A stretch of DNA of 33,889 nucleotides, taken from Chromobacterium aquaticum. GTDB lineage: Bacteria > Pseudomonadota > Gammaproteobacteria > Burkholderiales > Chromobacteriaceae. Shown here in pieces: positions 1 to 7,141 of this stretch. Location of the stretch: contig NZ_JAJOHW010000148.1 of NCBI RefSeq assembly GCF_021129195.1, positions 1 to 33,889 on the forward strand, written 5' to 3'. The position numbers were made by a program, and so were the translations under genes. The notes under the pieces were generated by a model. It saw nothing but the letters and a program-made list of their open reading frames with translations, made no database searches and was not told the origin of the DNA. Position 1 is the first letter of the stretch, and each line of letters begins with the position of its first letter.

Positions 1-17
1 TGTGTATAAGAGGCAAG
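1..17. other. probable Nextera/Tn5 mosaic-end adapter remnant at contig edge
   Basis: Bases 1-12 read TGTGTATAAGAG, identical to positions 4-15 of the 19-bp Tn5 mosaic end used in Nextera libraries. The next five bases (GCAAG) resemble, with errors, the ACAG that should follow. The segment sits exactly at the window edge and would put the out-of-family residues CLLYT at the end of the HPr domain of the interrupted gene. I infer an untrimmed adapter at a draft contig end, not genomic sequence. Confidence 0.75.
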
Positions 18-798
18 CCGTCGCCGGCGCGACGTGGACGGATTCGGTGCGGGTCTGCAAGGCGGCGATCACCGCGGCCGCGGCCGCGGCGGCATCCTCG
101 CCCTGGGCCAGCACCGCCACATCGTCGTCCTCGGCCACGCCCAGGCCCATCAAGGCCACCACGCTGCGGGCATTGGCCGCCTGGCCGTTGAATTCCACCC
201 GCACGCTGGCGCGATATTGGCGCGCCGCGTTCTGCACCAAGGCCGCCGGCCGCGCGTGCAGGCCGCCGGCATGGCGCACCGTGGCCTGGCCGCGGCTTTG
301 CGGGCCCTCGTCGGCCAGGTCTTCGGCTCCATTGCCGCCGCCGCTCAACGTCAGCAACGGGGTGCGCCCGGCTTGCAGCATGCCTTCCGCCTTATGCTCC
401 ACCGCGTAGTCCTCGCCATTGGCGATCACCACCATGGTCAGCAGCGACGGCGCGCGGCGCGCCACCGCGTCCAGGTCCACCTCGATCAGCGGCTGGCCGC
501 GACGCACGCGCTCCCCGGTCCGCACCAGGGGCCGGAAACCGTCGCCGTCCAGCTTGACGGTATCGATGCCGATATGGATCAGCACTTCCGCGCCATTGGC
601 CGCGCGCAGCGTCAGCGCGTGACCGGTGCGCGCCAGCTGCGCCACCTCCCCGTCACAGGGCGCCAGCAGGGTGCCGGACAGCGGCTCTATCGCCAGGCCG
701 TCGCCCATCATCAGGCCGGCGAACACCGGATCGGGCACCCGGTTCAGCGCTACCGCCGGGCCGTCGAACGGCGCGGTGAGTTCGAGCGTAGCAGACAT
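1..798 (-). CDS. nagF: PTS multiphosphoryl transfer protein, EIIA(Glc)-HPr-(EI) fusion, partial
   Basis: This is the N-terminal part of a fused PTS phosphotransferase that would pass phosphate from PEP to a GlcNAc-specific IIBC permease; the gene runs off the left edge. Residues 1-150 form an EIIA(Glc)-type domain with both conserved histidines: His60, and His75 in LIHIGIDTVKL. Residues 170-250 form an HPr domain with the phosphorylated His181 in GLHARPAA and a Ser46-like serine at 212 (NARSVVAL). The enzyme I part expected next is outside the window. The ATG at 798 has a strong ribosome site, GGAGGA, six bases upstream. It follows nagB-II after about 160 bases of hairpin-rich spacer. The order regulator-nagA-SIS deaminase-IIA/HPr/EI matches the nag operon I recall from Pseudomonas aeruginosa, so nagE is expected further left. 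The last few codons (bases 1-17) are probably adapter. Confidence 0.9.
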   Translation of the reverse strand, partial: MSATLELTAPFDGPAVALNRVPDPVFAGLMMGDGLAIEPLSGTLLAPCDGEVAQLARTGHALTLRAANGAEVLIHIGIDTVKLDGDGFRPLVRTGERVRRGQPLIEVDLDAVARRAPSLLTMVVIANGEDYAVEHKAEGMLQAGRTPLLTLSGGGNGAEDLADEGPQSRGQATVRHAGGLHARPAALVQNAARQYRASVRVEFNGQAANARSVVALMGLGVAEDDDVAVLAQGEDAAAAAAAVIAALQTRTESVHVAPATACLLYT

Positions 799-833
799 GG
801 GGACTCCTCCATCTTGTTGTTGAGCGCCGCGCC

Positions 834-923
834 GGGCCGGTCCCTATCGGCCCTGGCGGCGAGCCCGCCGACAACGGCGGGCGCTTGCGACGCGCCCCGA
901 TTCGCATGGCTGATCGGGGCGCG
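834..923. other. three consecutive hairpins in the nagB-II/nagF spacer
   Basis: Three inverted repeats lie in a row: GGGCCG/CGGCCC (834-839 and 848-853), GCCCGCCG/CGGCGGGC (863-870 and 875-882, ACAA loop), and a perfect 11-bp stem CGCGCCCCGAT/ATCGGGGCGCG (891-901 and 913-923). The U-tract after the last stem (GTTTTC) is on the plus strand, opposite to operon transcription, so on the minus strand none looks like a classical terminator. In the nag mRNA they would fold between the deaminase and PTS cistrons. A role in mRNA stability or in setting the expression ratio is possible but is inference. Confidence 0.5.
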
Positions 924-957
924 GTTTTCTTCTGGTGCGGTGCTGCGCGCCGAGCGC

Positions 958-1980
958 TCAGCGGGTGCAGGTCACCTTGGACAGATGGCGCGGCACGTCG
1001 GGGTTCAGGCCGCGCGCCTCGGACAGGCTCGCCGCCATCAGGTAGAAGCTCTGCACCGCCAGCAGCGGGTCCAGCGCCGGGTCGTCGGCCAATGCCAGCG
1101 TCAGGTCGCGGCTGGCGACATCGGCCGGCGCGGCCAACAGCACCTTGGCGCCGCGACCGCGCATCTCGGCGGCCAATTCGATCAGCCCCTGCTGCTCGGG
1201 TCCGCGCGGCGCGAAAATCAGCAGCGGATAGCCATCGTCGATCAGCGCCATCGGGCCGTGCTTGATCTCGGCGCCGGAGAAGGCCTCGGCCTGGATCACG
1301 CAGGTTTCCTTGAACTTGAGCGCGGCTTCCAGCGCCACGGTGAAGCCCAGGCCGCGGCCCACCACCATGATGCGTTCGGCGTCCACCAGCGCGTCCACCG
1401 CCGGCCGCCAGTCCTGGCGCGTGGCTTCGGTCAGGCGCTGCGGCAGATTGGCCAGCGCGGCCAGCAGGCCTTCATCGCCCTGCCAGTGCGCGACCAGACG
1501 CGCCACCGCGGACAGGGTGGCGATATAGCTCTTGGTGGCGGCCACGCTTTTCTCGTCGCCGGCGCACAAGGGCACCGCCCATTCGCAGGCGGCGGCCAGC
1601 GGCGATTGATGTTTGTTGACCAGCGCCACGGTGCGCGCGCCGGCGGCGCCCAGCGCCTTCATGGTGTCGATCAGATCCGGGCTCTGACCGGACTGGGACA
1701 AGGCCACCGCCAACTGGCCCTTCACCGCCAGCGGCGCCTGATGCAGGGTGATCAGCGACATCGGCAAGGACACCACCGGCACGCCCAGGCGCTGCATCGC
1801 CAGGTAGGCGAAATAATTGGCGGCGTGGTCGGAACTGCCCCGGGCCACGGTCAGCGCCAGGCTGGGGCGTTCCGCCGCCAGCGCGCGGCCCAAGGCGGCC
1901 AGCGCTTCATCGGCGTACATATGCTGCGCGGCCACCGCTTCGGCGGCGTACAGCGCTTCTTCAAGCATCAACGAGGCCAA
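958..1980 (-). CDS. nagB-II: glucosamine-6-phosphate deaminase, SIS-domain type (NagB-II)
   Basis: This protein of about 340 residues has two SIS (sugar isomerase) domains, as in the non-orthologous NagB-II deaminases that convert glucosamine-6-phosphate to fructose-6-phosphate and ammonia. Visible marks are ARGSSDHAANY and SQSGQSPD in the first SIS domain, KETCVIQAEAFSGAEIKHGP in the second, and the family C-terminus LNPDVPRHLSKVT. The preferred start is TTG at 1980, because GGGAG lies six bases upstream of it; the in-frame ATG at 1968 is 18 bases from that site. With the TTG start the gene overlaps the end of nagA by 20 bases, which suggests translational coupling. There is no glutaminase domain, so it is not GlmS. 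AgaS-like activity on related amino sugars cannot be excluded, but the nagA/nagF context favours GlcNAc catabolism. Confidence 0.9.
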   Translation of the reverse strand: MASLMLEEALYAAEAVAAQHMYADEALAALGRALAAERPSLALTVARGSSDHAANYFAYLAMQRLGVPVVSLPMSLITLHQAPLAVKGQLAVALSQSGQSPDLIDTMKALGAAGARTVALVNKHQSPLAAACEWAVPLCAGDEKSVAATKSYIATLSAVARLVAHWQGDEGLLAALANLPQRLTEATRQDWRPAVDALVDAERIMVVGRGLGFTVALEAALKFKETCVIQAEAFSGAEIKHGPMALIDDGYPLLIFAPRGPEQQGLIELAAEMRGRGAKVLLAAPADVASRDLTLALADDPALDPLLAVQSFYLMAASLSEARGLNPDVPRHLSKVTCTR

Positions 1981-3082
1981 TCTGTTCTCCCTCTACGTAG
2001 ACTTGCTGCAAATTCAAATCCGCGTCCATCACCACGATGTCGGCCCAGGCGCCGGCGGCGAGGCGGCCGCGATCGGCCAGGCCCAGGTAGTCGGCCGGGT
2101 ACAAGGACATGCGGTTCGACGCATCGGCCAGCGGCAGTCCGATGGACACCAGATTGCGCAGCGCCTGATCGGTGGTCAGCGTGCTGCCGGCCAGGGTACC
2201 GTCGGCCAGGCGCACGCCGCCCATGCACTTGGTCACCGAGTGCGAACCCAGCTTGTATTCGCCGTCCGGCATGCCGGCGGCGGCGGTGGAATCGGTAACG
2301 CAGTACAGGCGCGGAATCGAGCGCAGGGCGGCACGGATCGCGCCGGGGTGGACGTGGAGCAGATCGGGAATCAGCTCGGCGTACTCGGCATGCGCCAGCG
2401 CCGCGCCCACCATGCCGGGCTCGCGGTGGTGCAGGCCGCTCATCGCATTGAACAGATGGGTGAAGCCGGACGCGCCTTGCTCCAGCGCCTGCACCCCGTC
2501 TTCGTAACTGCCCAGGGTATGACCCAGCTGTACCTTGACGCCCTGCTGCGCCAACTGGCGGATGATGTCCATATGGCCAGCGATTTCCGGCGCCAGCGTG
2601 ATCAGCGACACCGGCGCCAGCGCGCGGTAGGCGTCCACTTGGGCCATCACCGCGCGACAGGCGTCGTCCGGCTGGGCGCCCAACTTGCCGGGGTTGATGT
2701 AGGGGCCTTCCAGGTGAACGCCCAGGATGCGGGCGCCGCCGGGACGGCGTTCACGACAGGAGGAACCGAGCGCGCGCAACACCTGTTCGATCTCGTCCGG
2801 CGGCGCGGTCATGGTGGTGGCCAGCAAGGATGTGGTGCCGAAGCGCGCATGCAGCCTGGCCACCTTTTCGGCGGCGCTGCCGCCTTCCATGATGTCGACG
2901 CCGCCGCCGCCATGGACGTGCAGGTCGATGAAGCCCGGCAGCAGATAGCGTTCGACCGCGCGGCCGGAAGCCAGCCGCGCGTCTATGGCCTCGATGCGGC
3001 CGTCGGCAGCCAGTTTCAGTTCGCCGTCCATCCAGCCGGCTTCGGTCAGGATGCGTCCTTGCAGCACTCGGTGTTGGGTCAT
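1961..3082 (-). CDS. nagA: N-acetylglucosamine-6-phosphate deacetylase
   Basis: NagA removes the acetyl group from GlcNAc-6-phosphate in the cytoplasm, giving glucosamine-6-phosphate for the next gene in the operon. The 373-residue length fits the family. The amidohydrolase metal and catalytic residues are all visible: His55 and His57 in LHVHGGGG, Glu125 in HLEGPY, His188 in LGHT, His209 in FTHLFNAM and catalytic Asp264 in VTDSTAAAG. The start ATG overlaps the stop of the upstream GntR regulator by four bases (ATGA), and the end overlaps nagB-II, so the three genes form a tightly coupled unit. Nothing looks truncated. Confidence 0.95.
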   Translation of the reverse strand: MTQHRVLQGRILTEAGWMDGELKLAADGRIEAIDARLASGRAVERYLLPGFIDLHVHGGGGVDIMEGGSAAEKVARLHARFGTTSLLATTMTAPPDEIEQVLRALGSSCRERRPGGARILGVHLEGPYINPGKLGAQPDDACRAVMAQVDAYRALAPVSLITLAPEIAGHMDIIRQLAQQGVKVQLGHTLGSYEDGVQALEQGASGFTHLFNAMSGLHHREPGMVGAALAHAEYAELIPDLLHVHPGAIRAALRSIPRLYCVTDSTAAAGMPDGEYKLGSHSVTKCMGGVRLADGTLAGSTLTTDQALRNLVSIGLPLADASNRMSLYPADYLGLADRGRLAAGAWADIVVMDADLNLQQVYVEGEQIGLVDA

Positions 3083-3813
3083 CGTCTCAGTTCGGCAACA
3101 AAATCGTAGTAGTCGTTACGGCAATAGGTATCGGTCAATTCAATCGCGATGTTCTCGGCGTTGAAGCCGATGCGGGTGATCAGCAACATCGCTTCTCCGG
3201 GGCGGATGCCGGCCAGCGTGGCGATGTCGCCGGAGGCGTTCACCGCGCGGATATGCTGCAGCGCGCGCACCACCGAATGGCCGTTGGCGTCCAGATGGGC
3301 GTACAGCGAGGTGCCCACTTGCTGCGGCTCCGGCAGATAAGCCACCGGCAGCGTCGTCATCTCGATCGCCATCACCACCCCGTCGGCCAAGCGTTGGCGC
3401 TTCAGCCGCGACACTTGCGAGGTGGGCGACAGCCCCAGCTTGATCACTTCCTCATTGCTGGGCGCGAACACGCCGCGCTCCAGCCACACCGACGACGGCA
3501 CGAAGCCGCGCTGGCGCAATTGTTCGGTAAAGCCGGTCAGCCGCGACAAGGGCTGTTCCAGCCGCGGCGTGATGAAGGTGCCCGAGCCCTGGCGCCGGCG
3601 AATCAGGCCCTGCTCCAGCAGCACATCCATCGCCTTGCGCGCCGTCACGCGCGAAATGCCCAGTTCTTCGGAAAACGTGCGCTCCGACGGCAGCGCCTCG
3701 TCCGCCTGCCACCAGCCGGCGTTGATGGCGTCGGCCAGTTTCCGCGACAGCTGCAGATACAGCGGCGTGGTCAGGGTTTCATCCGGTTTCAATGCTAGCC
3801 AGCGATTTTCCAT
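3079..3813 (-). CDS. nagR: GntR/HutC-family repressor of GlcNAc utilisation (NagR/NagQ type)
   Basis: This 244-residue protein has a winged helix-turn-helix at about residues 15-82 (PLYLQLSRKL, PSERTFSEELGISRVTARKA, GSGTFI) and a UTRA ligand-binding domain after about residue 95. Members of this family in nag operons sense amino-sugar phosphates and repress until substrate arrives. I chose the ATG at 3813 (MENRWLALKP) over the longer reading start at 3912, because the extra 33 residues do not look like the family. It is the first gene of the nag operon. Three tandem TGGTATT boxes lie about 110-140 bases upstream, which suggests autoregulation. Xanthomonas-type NagQ is the closest functional parallel I know of. 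The ligand is inferred from context only. Confidence 0.9.
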   Translation of the reverse strand: MENRWLALKPDETLTTPLYLQLSRKLADAINAGWWQADEALPSERTFSEELGISRVTARKAMDVLLEQGLIRRRQGSGTFITPRLEQPLSRLTGFTEQLRQRGFVPSSVWLERGVFAPSNEEVIKLGLSPTSQVSRLKRQRLADGVVMAIEMTTLPVAYLPEPQQVGTSLYAHLDANGHSVVRALQHIRAVNASGDIATLAGIRPGEAMLLITRIGFNAENIAIELTDTYCRNDYYDFVAELRR

Positions 3814-3924
3814 GGGTTGTCTGCAAGTGGTCTGAAAACACCAGTGTATAACCGGCGTCCCCAAGCTGGCATCTCCGACACGAGCACCGCGCGAATCCAG
3901 CGCTGCTGGCATACCGCGAACGTT

Positions 3925-3953
3925 AATACCACATTAATACCACGTCAATACCA
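3925..3953 (-). promoter_or_regulatory. triple tandem nag box (TGGTATT x3, 11-bp period)
   Basis: On the minus strand, TGGTATT occurs three times, at 3947-3953, 3936-3942 and 3925-3931, each pair separated by exactly four bases (GACG, AATG). From the literature as I recall it, NagQ (GntR family) in Xanthomonas binds two TGGTATT motifs with a 4-base linker; here there are three. The array lies upstream of nagR and within the divergent spacer shared with the LPMO gene. A TTGACG inside the array could serve as a -35 element, so a bound repressor would block the operon promoter. Operator function is inferred. Confidence 0.75.
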
Positions 3954-4171
3954 TTTTATTTGCCCGCCTTACCGTCAGCTTGCTGCATGGCAGCAAAACG
4001 ACAAAGGGATGATTTGGCAGGAAAAAATGACGGCCTCTCGCGCCGTGACCGTCGGGACAGGTCTGTGGATGAGCGTTTTTTGCAAGAATCAAGCGGATGC
4101 AAGACCACACAGTAAGTATGGCAATAGTACCCATCGCCAAACTTACATTAAAAATAGTCGTCACATTTTAA

Positions 4172-4192
4172 ATCATATGACATCCATATGAT
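4172..4192. promoter_or_regulatory. perfect inverted repeat upstream of the LPMO gene, candidate operator
   Basis: ATCATATG and CATATGAT form a perfect 8-bp inverted repeat with a 5-base spacer, 62 bases upstream of the LPMO start. It lies in an AT-rich part of the 441-base nagR/LPMO spacer, in an otherwise GC-rich window. The symmetry suggests a dimeric regulator site, but no regulator can be named. A single CATACCA (4226-4232), one mismatch from the nag half-box, lies nearer the gene. I see nothing else definite in this spacer beyond the nag boxes. Confidence 0.4.
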
Positions 4193-4254
4193 GATTGGAC
4201 TGCTCGGCAAACTGCTGGGCGCTTGCATACCACTCGTAGCTCAAAGGAGTCAGA

Positions 4255-5418
4255 ATGAAACCACAACTGCGCCTTCCCGCCGCCCTCGCCCTGGCCTGCC
4301 TCAGCGCGCCGCTCTGGGCCCACGGCACCATGGAAGTGCCGATCAACCGTACCTATAGCTGCTTCAAGGAAGGCGCGGAATCGCCCAAGTCCGCCGCTTG
4401 CCAGGAAGCCCGCCGCGTGGGCGGTACCCAGGCCATGTACGACTGGAACGGCATCAACCAGAATCCGCAGGGCGACAATCACGCGGCGGTGGTGCCGGAC
4501 GGCAAGCTTTGCGCCGGCGGCCAGGACAAGTTCAAGGGCTTCAACCTGGCGCGCACCGACTGGCCGAAGACCAAGCTGGTGCCGGACGCCAACGGCAACT
4601 ACGAGTTCGTCTACCACGCCACCGCGCCGCACCAGACCAAGTACTTCAAGTTCTATGTGACCAAGAACGGCTGGGATCAGAGCAAGCCGCTGAAATGGTC
4701 GGACCTGGATCCGCAACCCTTCCACACCGTGACCGGCAATCCGCCGCTGGACGCCAACAAGCGCTACCACATGGTGGCCAAGCTGCCGACCGGCAAGAGC
4801 GGTCCGCACATCATCTTCAATGTCTGGAAACGCGCGGACAGCGAGGAAGCGTTCTACTCGTGCTCCGACGTGGTGTTCGGCGATGGCACCAATCCGCCGG
4901 AACCGCCGCCGGTGACCAATCCGTGGAAGGAAATCGGCAAGGTGACCGCCTATGAGAACCTGCCGAACAACAGCACCGCCACGCTGCGCGTGTTCGACGC
5001 CAAGGGCGGCGACGCGGAAACCATCCAGGTCAAGCTGGACGCCGTCAGCGGCCAGATGGCCAACTGGCCGTACGAGCTGGGCGTGAAAGTGAACGCCAGC
5101 TCCAAGGCGATCCGCATCGGCGTGATGAACCAGAAGCAGCGCACGGTGAGCATCACGCCGGAACGCAGCGCCACCGCCAACCGCGTGTATTTGAATGACG
5201 GCTACAAGGGCTATACCTACCAGATCGACCTGAAGAAGGGCGACGGCGGCATCAACCCGCCGCCGGTGGGCGACGCCTGGAAAGAAGGCGTGTCCTACAC
5301 CGCCGGCCAGATCGTCAGCTATCAGGGCAAGAAGTACCGCTGCCTGCAGCCGCACACCGCCTGGGCCGGCGCCGGCTGGACCCCGTCCAGCCAGCCCGCC
5401 TTGTGGGCACCGGTCTGA
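4255..5418 (+). CDS. gbpA: secreted AA10 lytic polysaccharide monooxygenase with GbpA-like domain and CBM5/12
   Basis: This is a copper enzyme that oxidatively cleaves chitin. Residues 1-22 are a Sec signal peptide (PLWA), so the mature protein starts with His23 (HGTMEVP), the first ligand of the copper histidine brace. His126 in APHQT is the second ligand, and Phe200 in EEAFYS takes the usual axial place. Residues 23-208 form the AA10 domain, 225-330 look like the second domain of Vibrio GbpA, and after a Pro/Gly linker residues 341-387 form a CBM5/12 chitin-binding module (YTAGQIVSYQGKKYRC, AGWTPSSQPALW). An AAAGGAG ribosome site precedes the ATG. It diverges from the nag operon, which fits a role in supplying GlcNAc; GbpA proteins also act as adhesins. 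The third domain of Vibrio GbpA seems to be missing, so this is a shorter variant. Confidence 0.9.
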   Translation: MKPQLRLPAALALACLSAPLWAHGTMEVPINRTYSCFKEGAESPKSAACQEARRVGGTQAMYDWNGINQNPQGDNHAAVVPDGKLCAGGQDKFKGFNLARTDWPKTKLVPDANGNYEFVYHATAPHQTKYFKFYVTKNGWDQSKPLKWSDLDPQPFHTVTGNPPLDANKRYHMVAKLPTGKSGPHIIFNVWKRADSEEAFYSCSDVVFGDGTNPPEPPPVTNPWKEIGKVTAYENLPNNSTATLRVFDAKGGDAETIQVKLDAVSGQMANWPYELGVKVNASSKAIRIGVMNQKQRTVSITPERSATANRVYLNDGYKGYTYQIDLKKGDGGINPPPVGDAWKEGVSYTAGQIVSYQGKKYRCLQPHTAWAGAGWTPSSQPALWAPV

Positions 5419-5467
5419 GCATCCCGCCTAGTCGGCGCGCGGGCTGAAGCTCTGACGCGCTGACTCG

Positions 5468-5500
5468 CCGGCCTTCCCGATCCCGGAAGGCCGGTTTCTC
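5468..5500 (+). terminator. Rho-independent terminator after the LPMO gene
   Basis: A perfect 10-bp stem, CCGGCCTTCC (5468-5477) with GGAAGGCCGG (5485-5494), encloses a 7-base loop and is followed by TTTCTC. It lies 50 bases after the LPMO stop and before the cytochrome b561 gene, so the LPMO is probably transcribed alone. Confidence 0.75.
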
Positions 5501-5614
5501 CCACCCTCCTCCTGCCGCGGGTCCACGCCTCGGACGGCGGCCATGCCATGCCCGCGACACAGGCAGGAGGGCTGCCGCGCGTCGCCTGCGGGATATGCAA
5601 GAAAGCCGATTCCG

Positions 5615-6142
5615 ATGCCAAGCTCGACCCAGACCTATCCGCCCATCGCCGCCTGGCTGCACTGGATTTGCGCAGTCGTGATCCTGTGGGCCATGATCAG
5701 CGGCTTCGCGCTCGCCTCCGGCGCGCTGCCGCCCGCCGTCGCCGCGGCGATTCCGCCATTCAACGTCGCGCTGACCACGCTGTTGATGCCCGTGTTCCTG
5801 CTGCGCGTCGTCTACCGCGCCAGCTTCCGCATGCCGCCGCCGGCCGGCATTCCGCCGGCCAAGCACCGGCTGGCGCGCCGCGCGCATGCGCTGCTCTATC
5901 TGCTGAGTGGTTTATCGCTGGCCAGCGGCTGGTTGATGATGGAGCGGCCGGTCGACGTGTTCGGCCTGATCACGCTGCCGCCCAGCCTGGAGGCCGGAGC
6001 AAGCACCCAAGCGCTGGCCAGGCTGCACTTCGCCAGCAACGTTCTCTTGGCCCTGCTATTGACCGCCCATATCGGCGCGGTGATTCAACACCAGCGCCAG
6101 GGCCGGCGCCTGCTACGGCGTATGTCGCTACTGACGGGCTAA
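5615..6142 (+). CDS. cytochrome b561-family membrane protein
   Basis: This is a 175-residue, four-helix di-haem b561 relative (CybB type), which in the family moves electrons from quinol in the inner membrane. Helix 1 has His16 (AAWLHW), the loop and helix 3 have RRAHALLYL (His91), and helix 4 with its approach has His138 (RLHFASN) and His152 (TAHIGAV). The RRM near the C-terminus is also typical. The histidine that opens helix 2 in E. coli CybB (IHVSCG) is replaced here by Asn50 (FNVALTT), so one haem site may be altered. The start at 5615 (MPSSTQTYPP) leaves out a 24-residue upstream extension that does not fit the family. The stop codon lies at the edge of a small inverted-repeat element. 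Confidence 0.85.
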   Translation: MPSSTQTYPPIAAWLHWICAVVILWAMISGFALASGALPPAVAAAIPPFNVALTTLLMPVFLLRVVYRASFRMPPPAGIPPAKHRLARRAHALLYLLSGLSLASGWLMMERPVDVFGLITLPPSLEAGASTQALARLHFASNVLLALLLTAHIGAVIQHQRQGRRLLRRMSLLTG

Positions 6143-6196
6143 GAATCTGTTCAAAGTCTGCTGCGCTTCGGCGATACGGCGTTGAACAGGCTCTAA
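6140..6196. repeat. short MITE-like element (copy A, 51 bp plus TAA duplications)
   Basis: The element spans 6143-6193. Its ends are GAATCTGTTCAA and, read inward from the right, GAGCCTGTTCAA. TAA flanks it on both sides (6140-6142 and 6194-6196), as a 3-bp target duplication would. The interior matches part of the longer element near 12490 (CTGCTGCGCTTCGGCG against CAGCTGCGCGTCGGCG, then GGCGTTGAA), so it looks like an internally deleted relative. The left TAA is the stop codon of the cytochrome b561 gene. The right duplication plus the terminal base of the element gives the TAG stop of the convergent yedA-like gene. TNA duplications and GAG/GAA ends recall the IS1031 group of the IS5 family as I know it. 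Confidence 0.75.
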
Positions 6197-7056
6197 CGCC
6201 GCCAACTGATCAACACCACCGCAGCCACGATCACGCTCATCGCCAGCATCTCGTGCAGGCCGATGTGCTCGCCGAGGAAGACCACGCCCAGCAAAACCGC
6301 GATCACCGGGTTGACGTAGGCGTAGCTGGTGGCGGCGGCCGGAGACACCGTCTTCAGCAAGTGCAGATAGGCGCTGTAAGCGATGATGGAGCCGAACACC
6401 GCCAGGTAAAACAAGGCCAGCCAGCTGGACAGAGTCGGCATCGCCTGCAGCTTCTCGCCATAAGCCTGGCTGGCCAGCAACAAGGCCGCGCCGCCGAAGA
6501 TCATCATCCAGGCGCTGCCCATCGGTCCCTTGGGCTGAGCCAGATGGCGGCTCCAGGCCGAACCCAGCGCCCAACCGGCGGAGGCCAGCAGCAACAGCGC
6601 TGCGCCGCTGGGGCTGGCCTTCAGATTGGCCCCCATATTCAACAGCACCATGCCGCAAACGCCCAGACCAATGCCGGCCCATTCCACCTTGCGCGCCTTT
6701 TGACCGAACATGCGCGCGAACAACAGGGTGAACAGCGGCACGGTGGCGATCACCAAGGCGGCCACGCCCGAGGACACGTCTTTCTCCGCCACGGTGACCA
6801 AGCCGTTGCCCACCGCCGGCATCAGCACGCCGAGCAAGGCGGCGCCGCCCAGCTCGCGCGCGTTCGGCATCGGGTATTTGCGCAGCCACAGATAGGCCAG
6901 CATCAGCCAGCCGGCCAGGGAAAAGCGCAGGCCGGCCATCATCATCGGCGGCCAGGACTCGATGCCTATGCGTATGCCCATATAGGTTGAGCCCCAGATC
7001 ACGTACAGGGCGAAGAAAGCGGCGAGGGTCAGCGGGGGGATGCGCGAAAACGGCAT
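6193..7056 (-). CDS. yedA: DMT/EamA-family transporter, YedA-like
   Basis: This is an inner-membrane protein of about 287 residues with ten hydrophobic helices in two EamA repeats. It closely resembles E. coli YedA as I remember it: FALYVIWGSTYMGIRIGIESWPP near the N-terminus split by one or two changes, AVGNGLVTVAEKDVSSG in the first repeat, GEKLQAMPTLSSWLALFYL, FGSIIAYSAYLHLLKTVSP and ATSYAYVNPVIAVLLG in the second. The family exports metabolites or drugs; the substrate is unknown. I chose the ATG at 7056 (MPFSRIPPL); an upstream in-frame ATG at 7089 is possible and neither has a strong ribosome site. Its stop codon is completed by the adjacent repeat element. Confidence 0.85.
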   Translation of the reverse strand: MPFSRIPPLTLAAFFALYVIWGSTYMGIRIGIESWPPMMMAGLRFSLAGWLMLAYLWLRKYPMPNARELGGAALLGVLMPAVGNGLVTVAEKDVSSGVAALVIATVPLFTLLFARMFGQKARKVEWAGIGLGVCGMVLLNMGANLKASPSGAALLLLASAGWALGSAWSRHLAQPKGPMGSAWMMIFGGAALLLASQAYGEKLQAMPTLSSWLALFYLAVFGSIIAYSAYLHLLKTVSPAAATSYAYVNPVIAVLLGVVFLGEHIGLHEMLAMSVIVAAVVLISWRR

Positions 7057-7141
7057 GGTGCGGCTCGGGAAAGTGGAACCGGATACCATGCCGTATGGGA
7101 ATGTCCGTGGCAAGTCTAATTTTGCCGCGGACGCGGCCGAC

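Noticed and set aside
34-2298. A long plus-strand open frame of 754 codons across the nag operon
   Set aside because: It is antisense to nagF, nagB-II and nagA, has no family likeness and is rich in His, Arg and Gln, the usual pattern of a GC-rich shadow frame.
4168-5355. A 395-codon minus-strand frame opposite the LPMO gene
   Set aside because: The LPMO on the plus strand has a signal peptide, copper ligands and a ribosome site; the minus frame has none of these.
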